From Leptonema sp964619535 (GTDB lineage: Bacteria > Spirochaetota > Leptospiria > Leptospirales > Leptonemataceae), in assembly GCA_964619535.1 (NCBI GenBank), contig CAZUEX010000013.1, forward strand, positions 1-64,000: 64,000 nt of DNA. Reading direction: 5' to 3'. Position 1 is the stretch's first letter. Each line of letters starts with the position of its first letter. The translations under genes were made by a program, and so were the position numbers. Positions 18,203-26,572 of this stretch are shown here, in pieces. The notes under the pieces were generated by a model that saw nothing but the letters and a program-made list of their open reading frames with translations, ran no database searches and was not told the DNA's origin.

Positions 18203-19876
18203 TTATTCCCTTTTTACAGTGAATTTCTCAAGTCTTTTTTGCACAGCCGGAACGATTTTTTCGAAAAGGATGGTACTGACCCTTTCTTCGCATCGCTTCA
18301 CCACGTCACTGACGGACCTTCGCACGGCAGGCGGGATTCGGGCCATCAGCCAGACAAGGATCGGACCAAGCACCGGCATCACGTATCCTGCAATCCGTTT
18401 TCGGAAAGCACGAACAACAGACTGGAACGGACTGAAGCCCTCTGTTCGGGAGGACATGATGTACAGGCCCATTACAAGCACCGCAACGTCTGCCAGCCAG
18501 ACGCCGGCCACCGGATGCATCTTGCCGGCATTGGCCTGCCCTACGCCAAAGGTATGCAGAAGATAGTAGAAGAAGAAGACAAACAGGGCCAGGGCAAAGC
18601 TCATCCCCTTACCGGATCGCTTCACAACGAGTCCAAGCGGGAACGATATATAGAAAAACAACAGTGAGGCTACAGGAATGGCAATGCGCTTCTGGATCTC
18701 CACCTCAAAACGCCGCTCTGTCCTGTCCACATCGGCCAGGAAGCCCTCAAACATCAAGATCGTCTGTATCTTCTGCTGCATCTCTTCAGGGGCAGGACCG
18801 CCAGGCTTTCCTACCTTTGAAAAGTTCATCAAAACCCACTGCCTCATCTGCAGTGCCATGAGCTTCATCTCCGGTGGAGAGGGCAGGCGCTGCCCTTCTT
18901 CAGAAAAGCTGACGCCCTCTTCTCCGAAGTCCATCTTCATCCTTCCCCCATGCAGATCCCTCAAGAACTGAAAGAGCTCCGGAAACGTATAGTTTTCCGG
19001 TCGGACATCGATCTTACCAAACGACGACTTCGGAGGCGGAAGGACATAATCCATATAGCCGTCAGAAAAATCCGTAACCTCAATCTTCCCGATGCCAGGC
19101 TCGGTTTCAATCATGTAGCCGCGTTCCATCCGCAGGAACTTCTCGGTTCCGTTGTTCAGATTCTTCGGATCCTTCAGCCGTGTATACAGGCGACCCTTTT
19201 CGGCCTGGATAATCCTCGTTATGGTCGATTCGCCGATACGCACCGGTACGCCGTTGATCTGTGCAATCTCGGATTTTTCATCGTCCAGAAAATAGTCCCA
19301 GAAGCGAATCTGTATACCCTGAAGCTCGGAGCCGTCGCGCGAAACGGCGTAGATGTCCTGCCCTCCCTTCTGCAGGCCGTCAATGTCTCCCCCTCCCAGG
19401 AACTGGCCTGGCCTGGCAAGACTGAGGCTGTGATACGATTTCAGCCAGGTTTCGAACTTCTCGCGTGCCGTTGCAGCCATAGGCCCCAGATACAGATTCA
19501 TGGCAGCGACGGCCAGAGCGGCAAGAAGACCGGCAAAAAGAAAGATCGAGTAGATTCGGGGAAAGCTGATGCCGGCTGCACGCATCGCCGTAATCTCTGA
19601 ATCCCCTGACAGCCGACCGGCTGCCAGGATGCCGGCAAACAGACTGGCCATGGGAATGGTAAAGGTAATCTTCTCGCCAATCAGGTACACGAGGAATCGG
19701 CCGATGTCGTACAGGCTGATCCCCTTGCCAAGCAGATCGCCGATGACATCGTTCAGTACCATGGCCACGAAGAGGCTGGTCCAGAAAAGCAGAGCCGTCA
19801 GAAAGGGCTGCAGGATTTCCAGAAAGATATACCGATCCAAAATCGTGGGCCGAAGTCTGCGTAAAAAGCCGATCAC
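18203..19876 (-). CDS. LPS-export permease of the LptF/LptG (YjgP/YjgQ) family
   Basis: Inner-membrane subunit of the Lpt machine that extracts lipopolysaccharide for transport to the outer membrane. It has the family's N-terminal signature (ILDRYIFLEILQPFLTALLF), three N-terminal membrane helices with GEKITFTIPMASLFAGILAA, a periplasmic jelly-roll region (~residues 130-400), and C-terminal helices (IPVASLLFFYISFPLGLVVK, GMSFALALFVFFFYYLLHTF). At 557 residues it is well above the usual ~360 because of insertions in the periplasmic part and an extra ~90-residue tail with a further hydrophobic stretch (GYVMPVLGPILVWLMARIPP). LptF and LptG cannot be told apart here. The start is GTG 19876, just after GGAGGG. 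Confidence 0.88.
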   Translation of the reverse strand: MIGFLRRLRPTILDRYIFLEILQPFLTALLFWTSLFVAMVLNDVIGDLLGKGISLYDIGRFLVYLIGEKITFTIPMASLFAGILAAGRLSGDSEITAMRAAGISFPRIYSIFLFAGLLAALAVAAMNLYLGPMAATAREKFETWLKSYHSLSLARPGQFLGGGDIDGLQKGGQDIYAVSRDGSELQGIQIRFWDYFLDDEKSEIAQINGVPVRIGESTITRIIQAEKGRLYTRLKDPKNLNNGTEKFLRMERGYMIETEPGIGKIEVTDFSDGYMDYVLPPPKSSFGKIDVRPENYTFPELFQFLRDLHGGRMKMDFGEEGVSFSEEGQRLPSPPEMKLMALQMRQWVLMNFSKVGKPGGPAPEEMQQKIQTILMFEGFLADVDRTERRFEVEIQKRIAIPVASLLFFYISFPLGLVVKRSGKGMSFALALFVFFFYYLLHTFGVGQANAGKMHPVAGVWLADVAVLVMGLYIMSSRTEGFSPFQSVVRAFRKRIAGYVMPVLGPILVWLMARIPPAVRRSVSDVVKRCEERVSTILFEKIVPAVQKRLEKFTVKRE

Positions 19877-19951
19877 CCCTCCATTTCATGACAGCGGCAT
19901 ATGTCGCCAATCATTTCCTGCTTTACTCACAGCGCCATGCTACGTTTGTGA

Positions 19952-21031
19952 ATGCCCATGGAACGATCCGGCCTTCGCATTCTGGTCATCCAGACCGCCT
20001 TTATTGGAGATGTGGTTCTCACCACTCCGATGCTGAGGGCCCTGCGACGCTGCCATCCGGATGCAGAGATTACCGTCCTTGTAAAGCCCGAGGCGGCTCC
20101 GTTCTTACAGGGGCATCCGGATATCGACAATGTGATGATCTTTGACAAGTCCAGAGAACATCGCTACACAGGCATGTTCCGGCTGATCGGCCAGATACGC
20201 GAAAAAAGATTCCACGTACTGCTTTCCCCGCATCAATCCCACCGAACCGGCTTGCTGGCCATGTTCTCGGGCATCCCCGTCCGTTATGGCTACAAAACGG
20301 CCGGCTTTGCAAGACTGGCCTATAACCGACGACTGAAAAGGGATCTGTCCTATCATGAGATCTACAGACTTCTTCTTTTTCTAAAAGAGGGCTACTGTCC
20401 GCAGCTGCCACCAGTAAAAGAAATGGATCCTTCTCTGGTTCTCGCCGAATCGCAGGCAGGTGCGCTGAAGGCCGTCCAGCTGCTGGACAGGCTGGCCATC
20501 GGTCGTCGCGAAGCCAGACCGATTCTACTTGCCATCTCATCGATCTGGCCCACCAAACGGTGGACGCCACATGGCTTTGCAGAGCTTGCCGGTCGTCTTT
20601 ATGATACCTACGGGCAGGAGATTCTGCTCATCGGTTCAAAGGGGGATTCGGCCGTGGCCGAGGAGGTTCTTTCGTTTGCCCGCGAACTTCTGCCTGAAAC
20701 AACCCTGCCTCATATCAGAAACATCTGCGGACAGACGGATCTGCCCACCCTGTTCTCGCTTATGAAGCGCAGCATGCTTGTGGTGTCGAATGACTCTGCT
20801 CCGGTGCACTTTGCCTGTGCTGCAGGCACTCCTGTCGTAGCCATCTTCGGGGCCACAACGCCATCGCTTGGCTATGCGCCGATTGCTCCGAACAGTGCCG
20901 TGGCCGAGATTGAGCTTTCCTGCCGTCCCTGTGGCACGCATGGAGCGAAGAAGTGTCCGCTGAAACACTTCCGTTGCATGAAGGATCTAACGGCAGAGAT
21001 CGTTTTTCAGAAAGTCAAAGAGGTCCTGTAG
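19952..21031 (+). CDS. Family-9 glycosyltransferase (ADP-heptose:LPS heptosyltransferase type)
   Basis: Predicted to add heptose, or a similar sugar, to the LPS inner core from the cytoplasmic face. The GT-B N-domain begins LRILVIQTAFIGDVVLTTPM, the family's opening signature. The C-domain has LLAISSIWPTKRWTPHGFAE and the nucleotide-sugar site VVSNDSAPVHFACAAGTPVV followed by AIFGATTPSLGYAP. Four C-terminal cysteines (ELSCRPCGTHGAKKCPLKHF..C) match the cysteine-rich tail seen in WaaF-type enzymes. Length 359 residues is normal. It is divergent from the LPS-export permease (75 bp between starts), a fitting neighbour, and ends 1 bp from the convergent MORN lipoprotein gene. Which sugar is transferred cannot be read from the sequence. 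Confidence 0.9.
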   Translation: MPMERSGLRILVIQTAFIGDVVLTTPMLRALRRCHPDAEITVLVKPEAAPFLQGHPDIDNVMIFDKSREHRYTGMFRLIGQIREKRFHVLLSPHQSHRTGLLAMFSGIPVRYGYKTAGFARLAYNRRLKRDLSYHEIYRLLLFLKEGYCPQLPPVKEMDPSLVLAESQAGALKAVQLLDRLAIGRREARPILLAISSIWPTKRWTPHGFAELAGRLYDTYGQEILLIGSKGDSAVAEEVLSFARELLPETTLPHIRNICGQTDLPTLFSLMKRSMLVVSNDSAPVHFACAAGTPVVAIFGATTPSLGYAPIAPNSAVAEIELSCRPCGTHGAKKCPLKHFRCMKDLTAEIVFQKVKEVL

Positions 21032-21032
21032 A

Positions 21033-21755
21033 TCAGTCAGATACCGTCGTATAGCGACGCGGACCGATCTCTTTTCCGTCCTTATAAACGGTTTCGAAAG
21101 CAAGGCGTCCGTTACGAAAGATGCGAAAGGCCCCTTGCAGACGACCGGCTGCATAATGCTCTTCCCTTTGAAGCTGGCCTGTACTGTCATAGATCTTCCA
21201 GAGGCCTTCTTTCTGGCCGTTCACATACTGCCCTTCATAGGCCATCTTCCCGTTTCGTCCATATCTGCGAAAATGGCCATGAAATCGACCTGCTCTGTAG
21301 GCCCCTGTTAACTCAACACTGCCATCCGGATAGTAACGCTTGAAGGGACCGTTTTCGTTTCCTGTTTCCCTGGACACAGCAGAAAGAACAGGATCGGCAG
21401 GTTCAGGAGCATAACCGATCTGAACGTAAAGCCGGCCTGTGTCATCCCTGTGCACCCACTGGCCATCACGCCTTCCCTTTCTGTAGATTCCCGATGTCGT
21501 CACCGTAGTGCCGTCGGGGGCATACGAAACCCAGCGGCCTTCCCGGACTCCGTTATTCAGCTGGCCGGCATGGGCCGGCTTTCCATCTGCGTAAAAGGCC
21601 AGCTCCTCATCGGAGCTGCGAATCACCCACAGCCTGTGACGGCGATCATAACGGGCGCCCTCGGGCACACCATCGGGTAAAGGGGGAAGCACCGTGCGTT
21701 CACATCCTGTAAGCAGAAACAATAGAACAACAACCGGTAACCAATAGCGAATCAT
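21033..21755 (-). CDS. MORN-repeat lipoprotein
   Basis: Exported lipoprotein: the signal peptide WLPVVVLLFLLTGC ends in a clear lipobox with the acylated Cys at residue 18. The mature part is built of MORN/YwqK-type repeats (GQLNNGVREGRWVSYAPDGT, SGIYRKGRRDGQWVHRDDTG, TGAYRAGRFHGHFRRYGRNG, GQYVNGQKEGLWKIYDSTGQ, HYAAGRLQGAFRIFRNGRLA), about five in all, which form a flat beta-sheet surface. The frame stays open upstream, but ATG 21755 has GGAG about 10 bases before it and gives the signal peptide. Its ATG overlaps the stop of the membrane-protein gene upstream (ATGA), so the two are translationally coupled in the ParA operon. Confidence 0.85.
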   Translation of the reverse strand: MIRYWLPVVVLLFLLTGCERTVLPPLPDGVPEGARYDRRHRLWVIRSSDEELAFYADGKPAHAGQLNNGVREGRWVSYAPDGTTVTTSGIYRKGRRDGQWVHRDDTGRLYVQIGYAPEPADPVLSAVSRETGNENGPFKRYYPDGSVELTGAYRAGRFHGHFRRYGRNGKMAYEGQYVNGQKEGLWKIYDSTGQLQREEHYAAGRLQGAFRIFRNGRLAFETVYKDGKEIGPRRYTTVSD

Positions 21756-22528
21756 CGTATGTGGATCTCCTTCCCTTCCAGTACATCGCCCCCGCGATCC
21801 CATACCTCCACCCGGTAGTCGCCCGGGTCCAGAGGGCCATAAAAGTACAGATAGTTTGCCGTACGCGGAGGCCTGCGCCCCAGTTCCGCCTCAGTCCGGT
21901 ACCGGGCGCCTTCTTTCTTTTCGATAATGATCTTCAGGTAATCGGTATCAAGGCTTCCTGGCTGCCATTCAAAGCGGATGTGGATGGGCTGACCCGGTGC
22001 AGGCATCAGCGATTCCGTATCCACATAGTCATCGATGTTCTGTGAGGTCAGCTCTACCGTTGCGATACCAAGCTTGTAATCCGGAGTAAAGATCCAGGCA
22101 ATAAACGTCCACAGGCCGCCGACCACCAAAAGCACAAGAAGACCGATTCCAATCCAGCGATACATGATCCCTTTCTTCCAGATGGGACGCTCTTCTTTTG
22201 CATTGATGTAGTCTTCAAGCCTGATATCGCCCGTGATATTGTAGGTTGTTTCTCGCTTCTTTTCCGAAGAAACGCGAAAGTCTTCCCCTGATTCTGCAGC
22301 ACTGCCGGATGAGCGATCAGCGGATTTCTTTTTGCGTTTGAATCGCGCAAAACGGCCTTCCGTCTCAGCAGTCTTCTCGGACTGTGCGGGTTTTTCCTGC
22401 TGTTCTGCATCTTCGCGACGCGAAACGACCTCATCAACAAAGTCGCTCATGCCCGGTTCCGGTCTGGCAATGTTTTTTTCTACCTCGTCTCGAATCCTGC
22501 GAGACAGTCTATCTTTCCTGGATGCCAT
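21752..22528 (-). CDS. Single-pass membrane protein of the ParA operon
   Basis: 258 residues, family unknown. The cytoplasmic N-terminal ~115 residues are charged and low-complexity (MASRKDRLSRRIRDEVEKNI, Lys/Glu-rich, probably disordered). One transmembrane helix follows (WIGIGLLVLLVVGGLWTFIA), then a periplasmic beta-rich domain of ~120 residues (PGQPIHIRFEWQPGSLDTDY, LYFYGPLDPGDYRVEVWDRG) of the Ig or Fn3 type. The start ATG 22528 has AGGAGA six bases upstream; a longer frame to 22552 is rejected. It overlaps the ParA gene by 20 bp and the MORN gene by 4 bp. The position suggests it links a cytoplasmic ParA-type ATPase to the envelope, which is inference. Confidence 0.75.
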   Translation of the reverse strand: MASRKDRLSRRIRDEVEKNIARPEPGMSDFVDEVVSRREDAEQQEKPAQSEKTAETEGRFARFKRKKKSADRSSGSAAESGEDFRVSSEKKRETTYNITGDIRLEDYINAKEERPIWKKGIMYRWIGIGLLVLLVVGGLWTFIAWIFTPDYKLGIATVELTSQNIDDYVDTESLMPAPGQPIHIRFEWQPGSLDTDYLKIIIEKKEGARYRTEAELGRRPPRTANYLYFYGPLDPGDYRVEVWDRGGDVLEGKEIHIR

Positions 22529-23267
22529 CAAGGATCTCCTGTACCAATGCATCGTATTCCATGGCTACGCGATTCTTTGCATCATATTCGAACAGAGTCT
22601 GGTGCATAAGATGAGCCTCTTCAACGACAACGGATCGCGCAATTCTCGTAGAAAAAACCGGCAGACGTTCTTCCACGGGCTCAAGCATGAGTCTGGACAC
22701 AGCCGTGCGCGCATCAAACATTGTAAGCAAAGCGCCAAGTACCCGGAGTTCAGAACGAAAACGACCGCGCACCGTTTCACAGGTATCAAGGATCGTACGG
22801 ATACCATCAAGCGAGAATTTAGACGCCAGCATCGGTACAATGAGATATCGCGAGGCCACCAGGGCATTGACCGTCAACAATCCAAGATTCGGTGGACAAT
22901 CAATGATAACGTACTCGAACGGGGCCTGCTGCAAGGCCTCCTGCAATCGAAAAAATCCATCGACATTACCGGCCAGCAATGTTTCGATTTCGGCCATCTG
23001 AAGCACGGCCGGAACAAGATGCAGATGCTTCAGGCGGGTGGCCACAGACACCTCATGGGCCTTTTTCTTTTCACGGAATATGGCATGGGCCGATTCATCG
23101 ACCGCAGGCAGTTCATCGAGAAAAACCGACGATGCATTGGCCTGTGCATCCAGATCGACCAGCAGGGTAGACCGTCCACGACGGGCCAGTCCGGCCGCCA
23201 CATGAATGGCCGTTGTTGTTTTCCCGACGCCTCCTTTCTGATTGGCTACCGTTATGACTGTGGCCAT
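22509..23267 (-). CDS. ParA-family (Walker-type) ATPase, no ParB neighbour
   Basis: ATPase of the ParA/MinD/Soj group, which position DNA, proteins or envelope complexes by ATP-driven dimerisation. The deviant Walker A motif is intact (VANQKGGVGKTTTAIHVAAG, with the signature Lys before GG), Walker A' is VDLDAQANAS, and Walker B is YVIIDCPPNLG. At 252 residues it has no N-terminal helix-turn-helix extension as in plasmid type Ia ParA, so it resembles chromosomal Soj or orphan ParA proteins. No parB gene or parS-like site is seen in the window. It is first in a three-gene overlapping operon with a membrane protein and a MORN lipoprotein, and divergent from gatB. Confidence 0.9.
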   Translation of the reverse strand: MATVITVANQKGGVGKTTTAIHVAAGLARRGRSTLLVDLDAQANASSVFLDELPAVDESAHAIFREKKKAHEVSVATRLKHLHLVPAVLQMAEIETLLAGNVDGFFRLQEALQQAPFEYVIIDCPPNLGLLTVNALVASRYLIVPMLASKFSLDGIRTILDTCETVRGRFRSELRVLGALLTMFDARTAVSRLMLEPVEERLPVFSTRIARSVVVEEAHLMHQTLFEYDAKNRVAMEYDALVQEILDGIQER

Positions 23268-23320
23268 TGCCGCACATTGAATTTGCTTGCCCCTGCAGGG
23301 AAAGCCAAAAAATTAAGCGT

Positions 23321-24793
23321 ATGTCCTCTTATGAACCCGTGATCGGCCTGGAAGTCCACTGCCAGCTCAACACGAACACAAAGATCTTCTCCACCGATCC
23401 CTATAGTTTCGGACAGCCTGCCAACACACAGGCCGGTCCCGTAACACTCGGCCTTCCAGGCGCCCTGCCCGTCCTGAACGAAGAGGTTCTGCGTATGGCA
23501 GTAACAGCAGGCCTGGCCCTGAACTGCTCCATCACACGTATTACCAAATTCGACCGCAAGCATTACTACTATCCTGACCTGCCCAAAGGCTATCAGATCT
23601 CACAGTATGACCGGCCCTATGCCACCAATGGCCTGGTACAGTTCAAAAAAAAGGATGCCGAGGACGTAACAAGCGTGCGTATCCATCGCATCCACATGGA
23701 AGAGGATGCCGGCAAGCTTCTGCACAGCGGAGCGGGATCGGAAAGCGTATCCTTTGTGGATTTGAACCGGGCCGGTGTACCGTTGCTTGAGATCGTAACC
23801 GAGCCAGACCTGCGAAGCTCTGAAGATGCCTGGTGGTTTTTGCAAACCCTGCGTGCCATCATCCGGGCAACGCATATTTCCGAAGCCAACATGGAAGAAG
23901 GCTCGCTTCGCTGCGATGCAAACGTATCGGTACGCAAAGGGCCGGATGCCCCCTTTGGCACAAGGGTGGAGATCAAGAACCTGAACTCCTTCAAGGCCGT
24001 CAGGGCTGCCATCGACTACGAAATCGAGCGCCAGATCTCTGTACTGGAATCGGGAGGCAAAATCATTCAGTCCACGGTTCTGTGGGATGCCGATAAACGC
24101 GAAACACGTCTGATGCGTACCAAGGAGGATGCAGAAGACTATCGCTACTTCCCGGATCCTGACCTGCCTGTCTTCGAAATCAAACCGGAATTCGTAGAGA
24201 ACATTCGAAACAACATGCCCGAGCTGCCCGATCAGAAGCGCGAGCGCTACATGAAGGGCATGGGACTTCCTGAATACGACGCCGATGTACTGGCAAGAGA
24301 CCGCGAGGTCGCTGCCTATTTTGAAAAGGTAGCGGAGCTGAGCGGCGATCCGAAGAAGTCCTCAAACTGGGTAAAGGATGAGGTGCTGGGCATCATCAAC
24401 AAGAAAGACATCGAAATCGATGACTTTATCTGCACGCCCGAACGCCTGGCCTCCATCATCAAGCTGCTGAACGAAGGCAAGATCACACAGCGAATTGCCA
24501 AACAGGTCTTCGAACACGTTTATGAAGAGGATCTCGATCCCGAGGCTGTCATTGAAAAGTACAACTACAAGCCTGTCGATACATCGGCTCTGCCGCGTAT
24601 CATCGATGAGGTCATCCAGGCTCATCCGCAGCAGGTGCAGGACATCCTCGGCGGCAAGGATCGGGTAAAAGGATTCCTCGTAGGCCAGATCATGAAAGCC
24701 ACAAGAGGTCAGGCCGTTCCTGCCGAGGTAAACCGCCTTCTCGATGAAAAGCTGGAAGCTCTGAAAGGCCAGGCTGGCCATGAAAATTCCTGA
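23321..24793 (+). CDS. gatB: Aspartyl/glutamyl-tRNA(Asn/Gln) amidotransferase subunit B
   Basis: tRNA-binding and kinase subunit of GatCAB, which turns mischarged Glu-tRNA(Gln) and Asp-tRNA(Asn) into the correct amides. The N-terminal half shows the family pattern (YEPVIGLEVHCQLNTNTKIF, then KFDRKHYYYPDLPKGYQISQ and NFN-like kinase-core motifs such as EIKNLNSFKAVRAAIDYEIE). The C-terminal YqeY/GatB tail domain (KGFLVGQIMKATRGQAVPAE) binds tRNA. Length 490 residues from ATG 23321 is normal; the frame also reaches an ATG upstream at 23267, but that would add a tail absent from the family. gatA and gatC are not in the window. It overlaps pdxH by 14 bp. Confidence 0.96.
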   Translation: MSSYEPVIGLEVHCQLNTNTKIFSTDPYSFGQPANTQAGPVTLGLPGALPVLNEEVLRMAVTAGLALNCSITRITKFDRKHYYYPDLPKGYQISQYDRPYATNGLVQFKKKDAEDVTSVRIHRIHMEEDAGKLLHSGAGSESVSFVDLNRAGVPLLEIVTEPDLRSSEDAWWFLQTLRAIIRATHISEANMEEGSLRCDANVSVRKGPDAPFGTRVEIKNLNSFKAVRAAIDYEIERQISVLESGGKIIQSTVLWDADKRETRLMRTKEDAEDYRYFPDPDLPVFEIKPEFVENIRNNMPELPDQKRERYMKGMGLPEYDADVLARDREVAAYFEKVAELSGDPKKSSNWVKDEVLGIINKKDIEIDDFICTPERLASIIKLLNEGKITQRIAKQVFEHVYEEDLDPEAVIEKYNYKPVDTSALPRIIDEVIQAHPQQVQDILGGKDRVKGFLVGQIMKATRGQAVPAEVNRLLDEKLEALKGQAGHENS

Positions 24794-25382
24794 ACGCCAG
24801 CATCCCATCGAGCTCTTTCGCGAATGGCTTGAAGAGGCCATTGCCGACGAAGGAAAAGAAATGGCCACGGCCATGTCGTTATCCACCGTCGATGATAACG
24901 GCTGGCCGGACTCGCGCATGGTTCTCTTAAAAGAAGCAGACCAGCGTGGGTTCGTTTTTTATACAAATCTGGAAAGCGCAAAAGGCAAACAGCTCAGGCA
25001 GCATCCCTTTGCCGCTCTCTGCTTTCACTGGAAAGGGCTGGCCCGACAGGTTCGTATCAGAGGGCCTGTAGAACCGGTCAGCGACGCAGAGGCAGATGCC
25101 TATTTTCAATCGCGCGCCCGTCAGAGCCGCATCGGCGCCTGGGCCTCCAAACAGTCCAGTGTGCTCGAAGATAACTATGCCCTTGAAAAACGTGTGGCCC
25201 TTTTCACCGCGCGCTATGCCATCGGTGAAATTCCTCGTCCCTCTTTCTGGTCAGGCTTTCGCGTGAAGCCGCTGCGTATCGAATTCTGGATGAACCGTCC
25301 CTTTCGACTGCATGAGCGCCTGGTCTATATAGCCGACGAGGCGGCACCGTCAGGCTGGAGCACAGAACGCCTCTATCCCTGA
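24780..25382 (+). CDS. pdxH: Pyridoxamine 5'-phosphate oxidase
   Basis: FMN-dependent oxidase giving pyridoxal 5'-phosphate, used by PLP enzymes such as GlyA and TrpB2 elsewhere in the window. The flavin split-barrel is recognisable: MSLSTVDDNGWPDSRMVLLK, then FVFYTNLESAKGKQLRQHPF, RQSRIGAWASKQSSVLED, and PRPSFWSGFRVKPLRIEFWM. The C-terminus RLYP fits the family's R-L-x-P ending that contacts substrate. 200 residues is the usual length. The ATG lies inside the end of gatB (14 bp overlap), so translation is coupled. Its 3' end overlaps the convergent malic enzyme gene by 10 bp. Confidence 0.95.
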   Translation: MKIPERQHPIELFREWLEEAIADEGKEMATAMSLSTVDDNGWPDSRMVLLKEADQRGFVFYTNLESAKGKQLRQHPFAALCFHWKGLARQVRIRGPVEPVSDAEADAYFQSRARQSRIGAWASKQSSVLEDNYALEKRVALFTARYAIGEIPRPSFWSGFRVKPLRIEFWMNRPFRLHERLVYIADEAAPSGWSTERLYP

Positions 25383-26521
25383 ACAGCGGTGGCAACGGCA
25401 GCAGCTTTAACGGCCCGTGCTACCGCTTCGGCCACGCCAGGCTCAAAAGGACCAGGAATCACACGATCCGGTGTGGGATTCTCGACCAGTTCAGCGAGGG
25501 CCAGGCCAGCACGTATCTTCATCTCAGACGTAATGCGAAAGGCACCGGCATTAAAGAGACCGCGAAAGAATCCTGGAAAGACAAGCACGTTGTTGATCTG
25601 ATTCGGATAATCGGAACGACCCGATGCGTAGACGGCCACATTGGCAGCAGCACATTCCTCGGGCGAAACCTCCGGATCCGGATTGGACAGGGCAAAGATG
25701 ATCGGATCGGGCTTCATGCGCTTGATCTCTTCGCGCCCGAACAGGTCCGGCTGTGAAACGCCGATAAAGACGTCAGCATCCTGCAGGGCTTCCGTCAGCC
25801 CCCCGCCACGCTCCACGGCAAACTCTCGCTTATACGGATTCAGATCGGTACGATCGAGGCTGCAGATGCCCTTTGAGTCGGTAAGAATAAAGTCGCGCAC
25901 ACCCCAGTCTCGAAGGAGCCGGGCAATGGCTATTCCGGCCGCTCCTGCTCCGGACAGCACAACACGAATATTGTCGCGGGAACGGCCCGTAATCTTCAGG
26001 GCATTGGCAAGCGCTGCCAGCGTACAGATAGCCGTGCCATGTTGATCGTCATGAAAGACAGGGATATCGAGTAGCTCGGTCAAACGACGTTCGATCTCAA
26101 AACAACGAGGGGCTGCAATATCTTCCAGGTTGATTCCGCCAAAGCCCGGTGCAATGTTGACGATGGTCTGAACAACATCATCGACGGCCTGGGTGGCCAG
26201 CACAATGGGATAGGCGTCAATATCGGCAAACCGCTTGAAAAGCATGGCCTTGCCTTCCATGACGGGCAGGGCTGCCTCCGGGCCTACATTGCCAAGGCCA
26301 AGAACGGCACTGCCATCGCTGACGACGGCCACTGAATTGCGCTTTAATGTCAGAGTCCTTGCCAGGCTTCGATCACCGGCAATGGCCAGTGAAGGAGCCG
26401 CTATCCCTGGAGTGTAGAGAATGGAAAGATCCTCTTTTGTATTCAGCTGTTGCTTCAGATGTGTTCCGATCTGCCCTCCGCTTGCTTCGCGAAGTTCGAT
26501 TGATTGCCGACCAAAATCCAT
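25373..26521 (-). CDS. Malic enzyme (malate dehydrogenase, oxaloacetate-decarboxylating)
   Basis: Converts malate to pyruvate and CO2 with NAD(P)+, linking the TCA cycle to pyruvate. It shows the short bacterial form: LSILYTPGIAAPSLAIA near the N-terminus, the metal-site region VFHDDQHGTAICTLAALANA, the dinucleotide fold VVLSGAGAAGIAIARLLRDW, and IIFALSNPDPEVSPEECAAA. At about 382 residues it lacks the C-terminal phosphotransacetylase-like domain of MaeB. The frame reaches an ATG at 26560, but ATG 26521 has AGGAA four bases upstream and aligns with the family N-terminus (MDFGRQSIELREASGGQI). Cofactor preference is not decidable here. Confidence 0.92.
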   Translation of the reverse strand: MDFGRQSIELREASGGQIGTHLKQQLNTKEDLSILYTPGIAAPSLAIAGDRSLARTLTLKRNSVAVVSDGSAVLGLGNVGPEAALPVMEGKAMLFKRFADIDAYPIVLATQAVDDVVQTIVNIAPGFGGINLEDIAAPRCFEIERRLTELLDIPVFHDDQHGTAICTLAALANALKITGRSRDNIRVVLSGAGAAGIAIARLLRDWGVRDFILTDSKGICSLDRTDLNPYKREFAVERGGGLTEALQDADVFIGVSQPDLFGREEIKRMKPDPIIFALSNPDPEVSPEECAAANVAVYASGRSDYPNQINNVLVFPGFFRGLFNAGAFRITSEMKIRAGLALAELVENPTPDRVIPGPFEPGVAEAVARAVKAAAVATAVQG

Positions 26522-26572
26522 ATAGTTCCTGATGTCCGCCCGTTCATACGGCAGACTCATACCAGAAAAATT

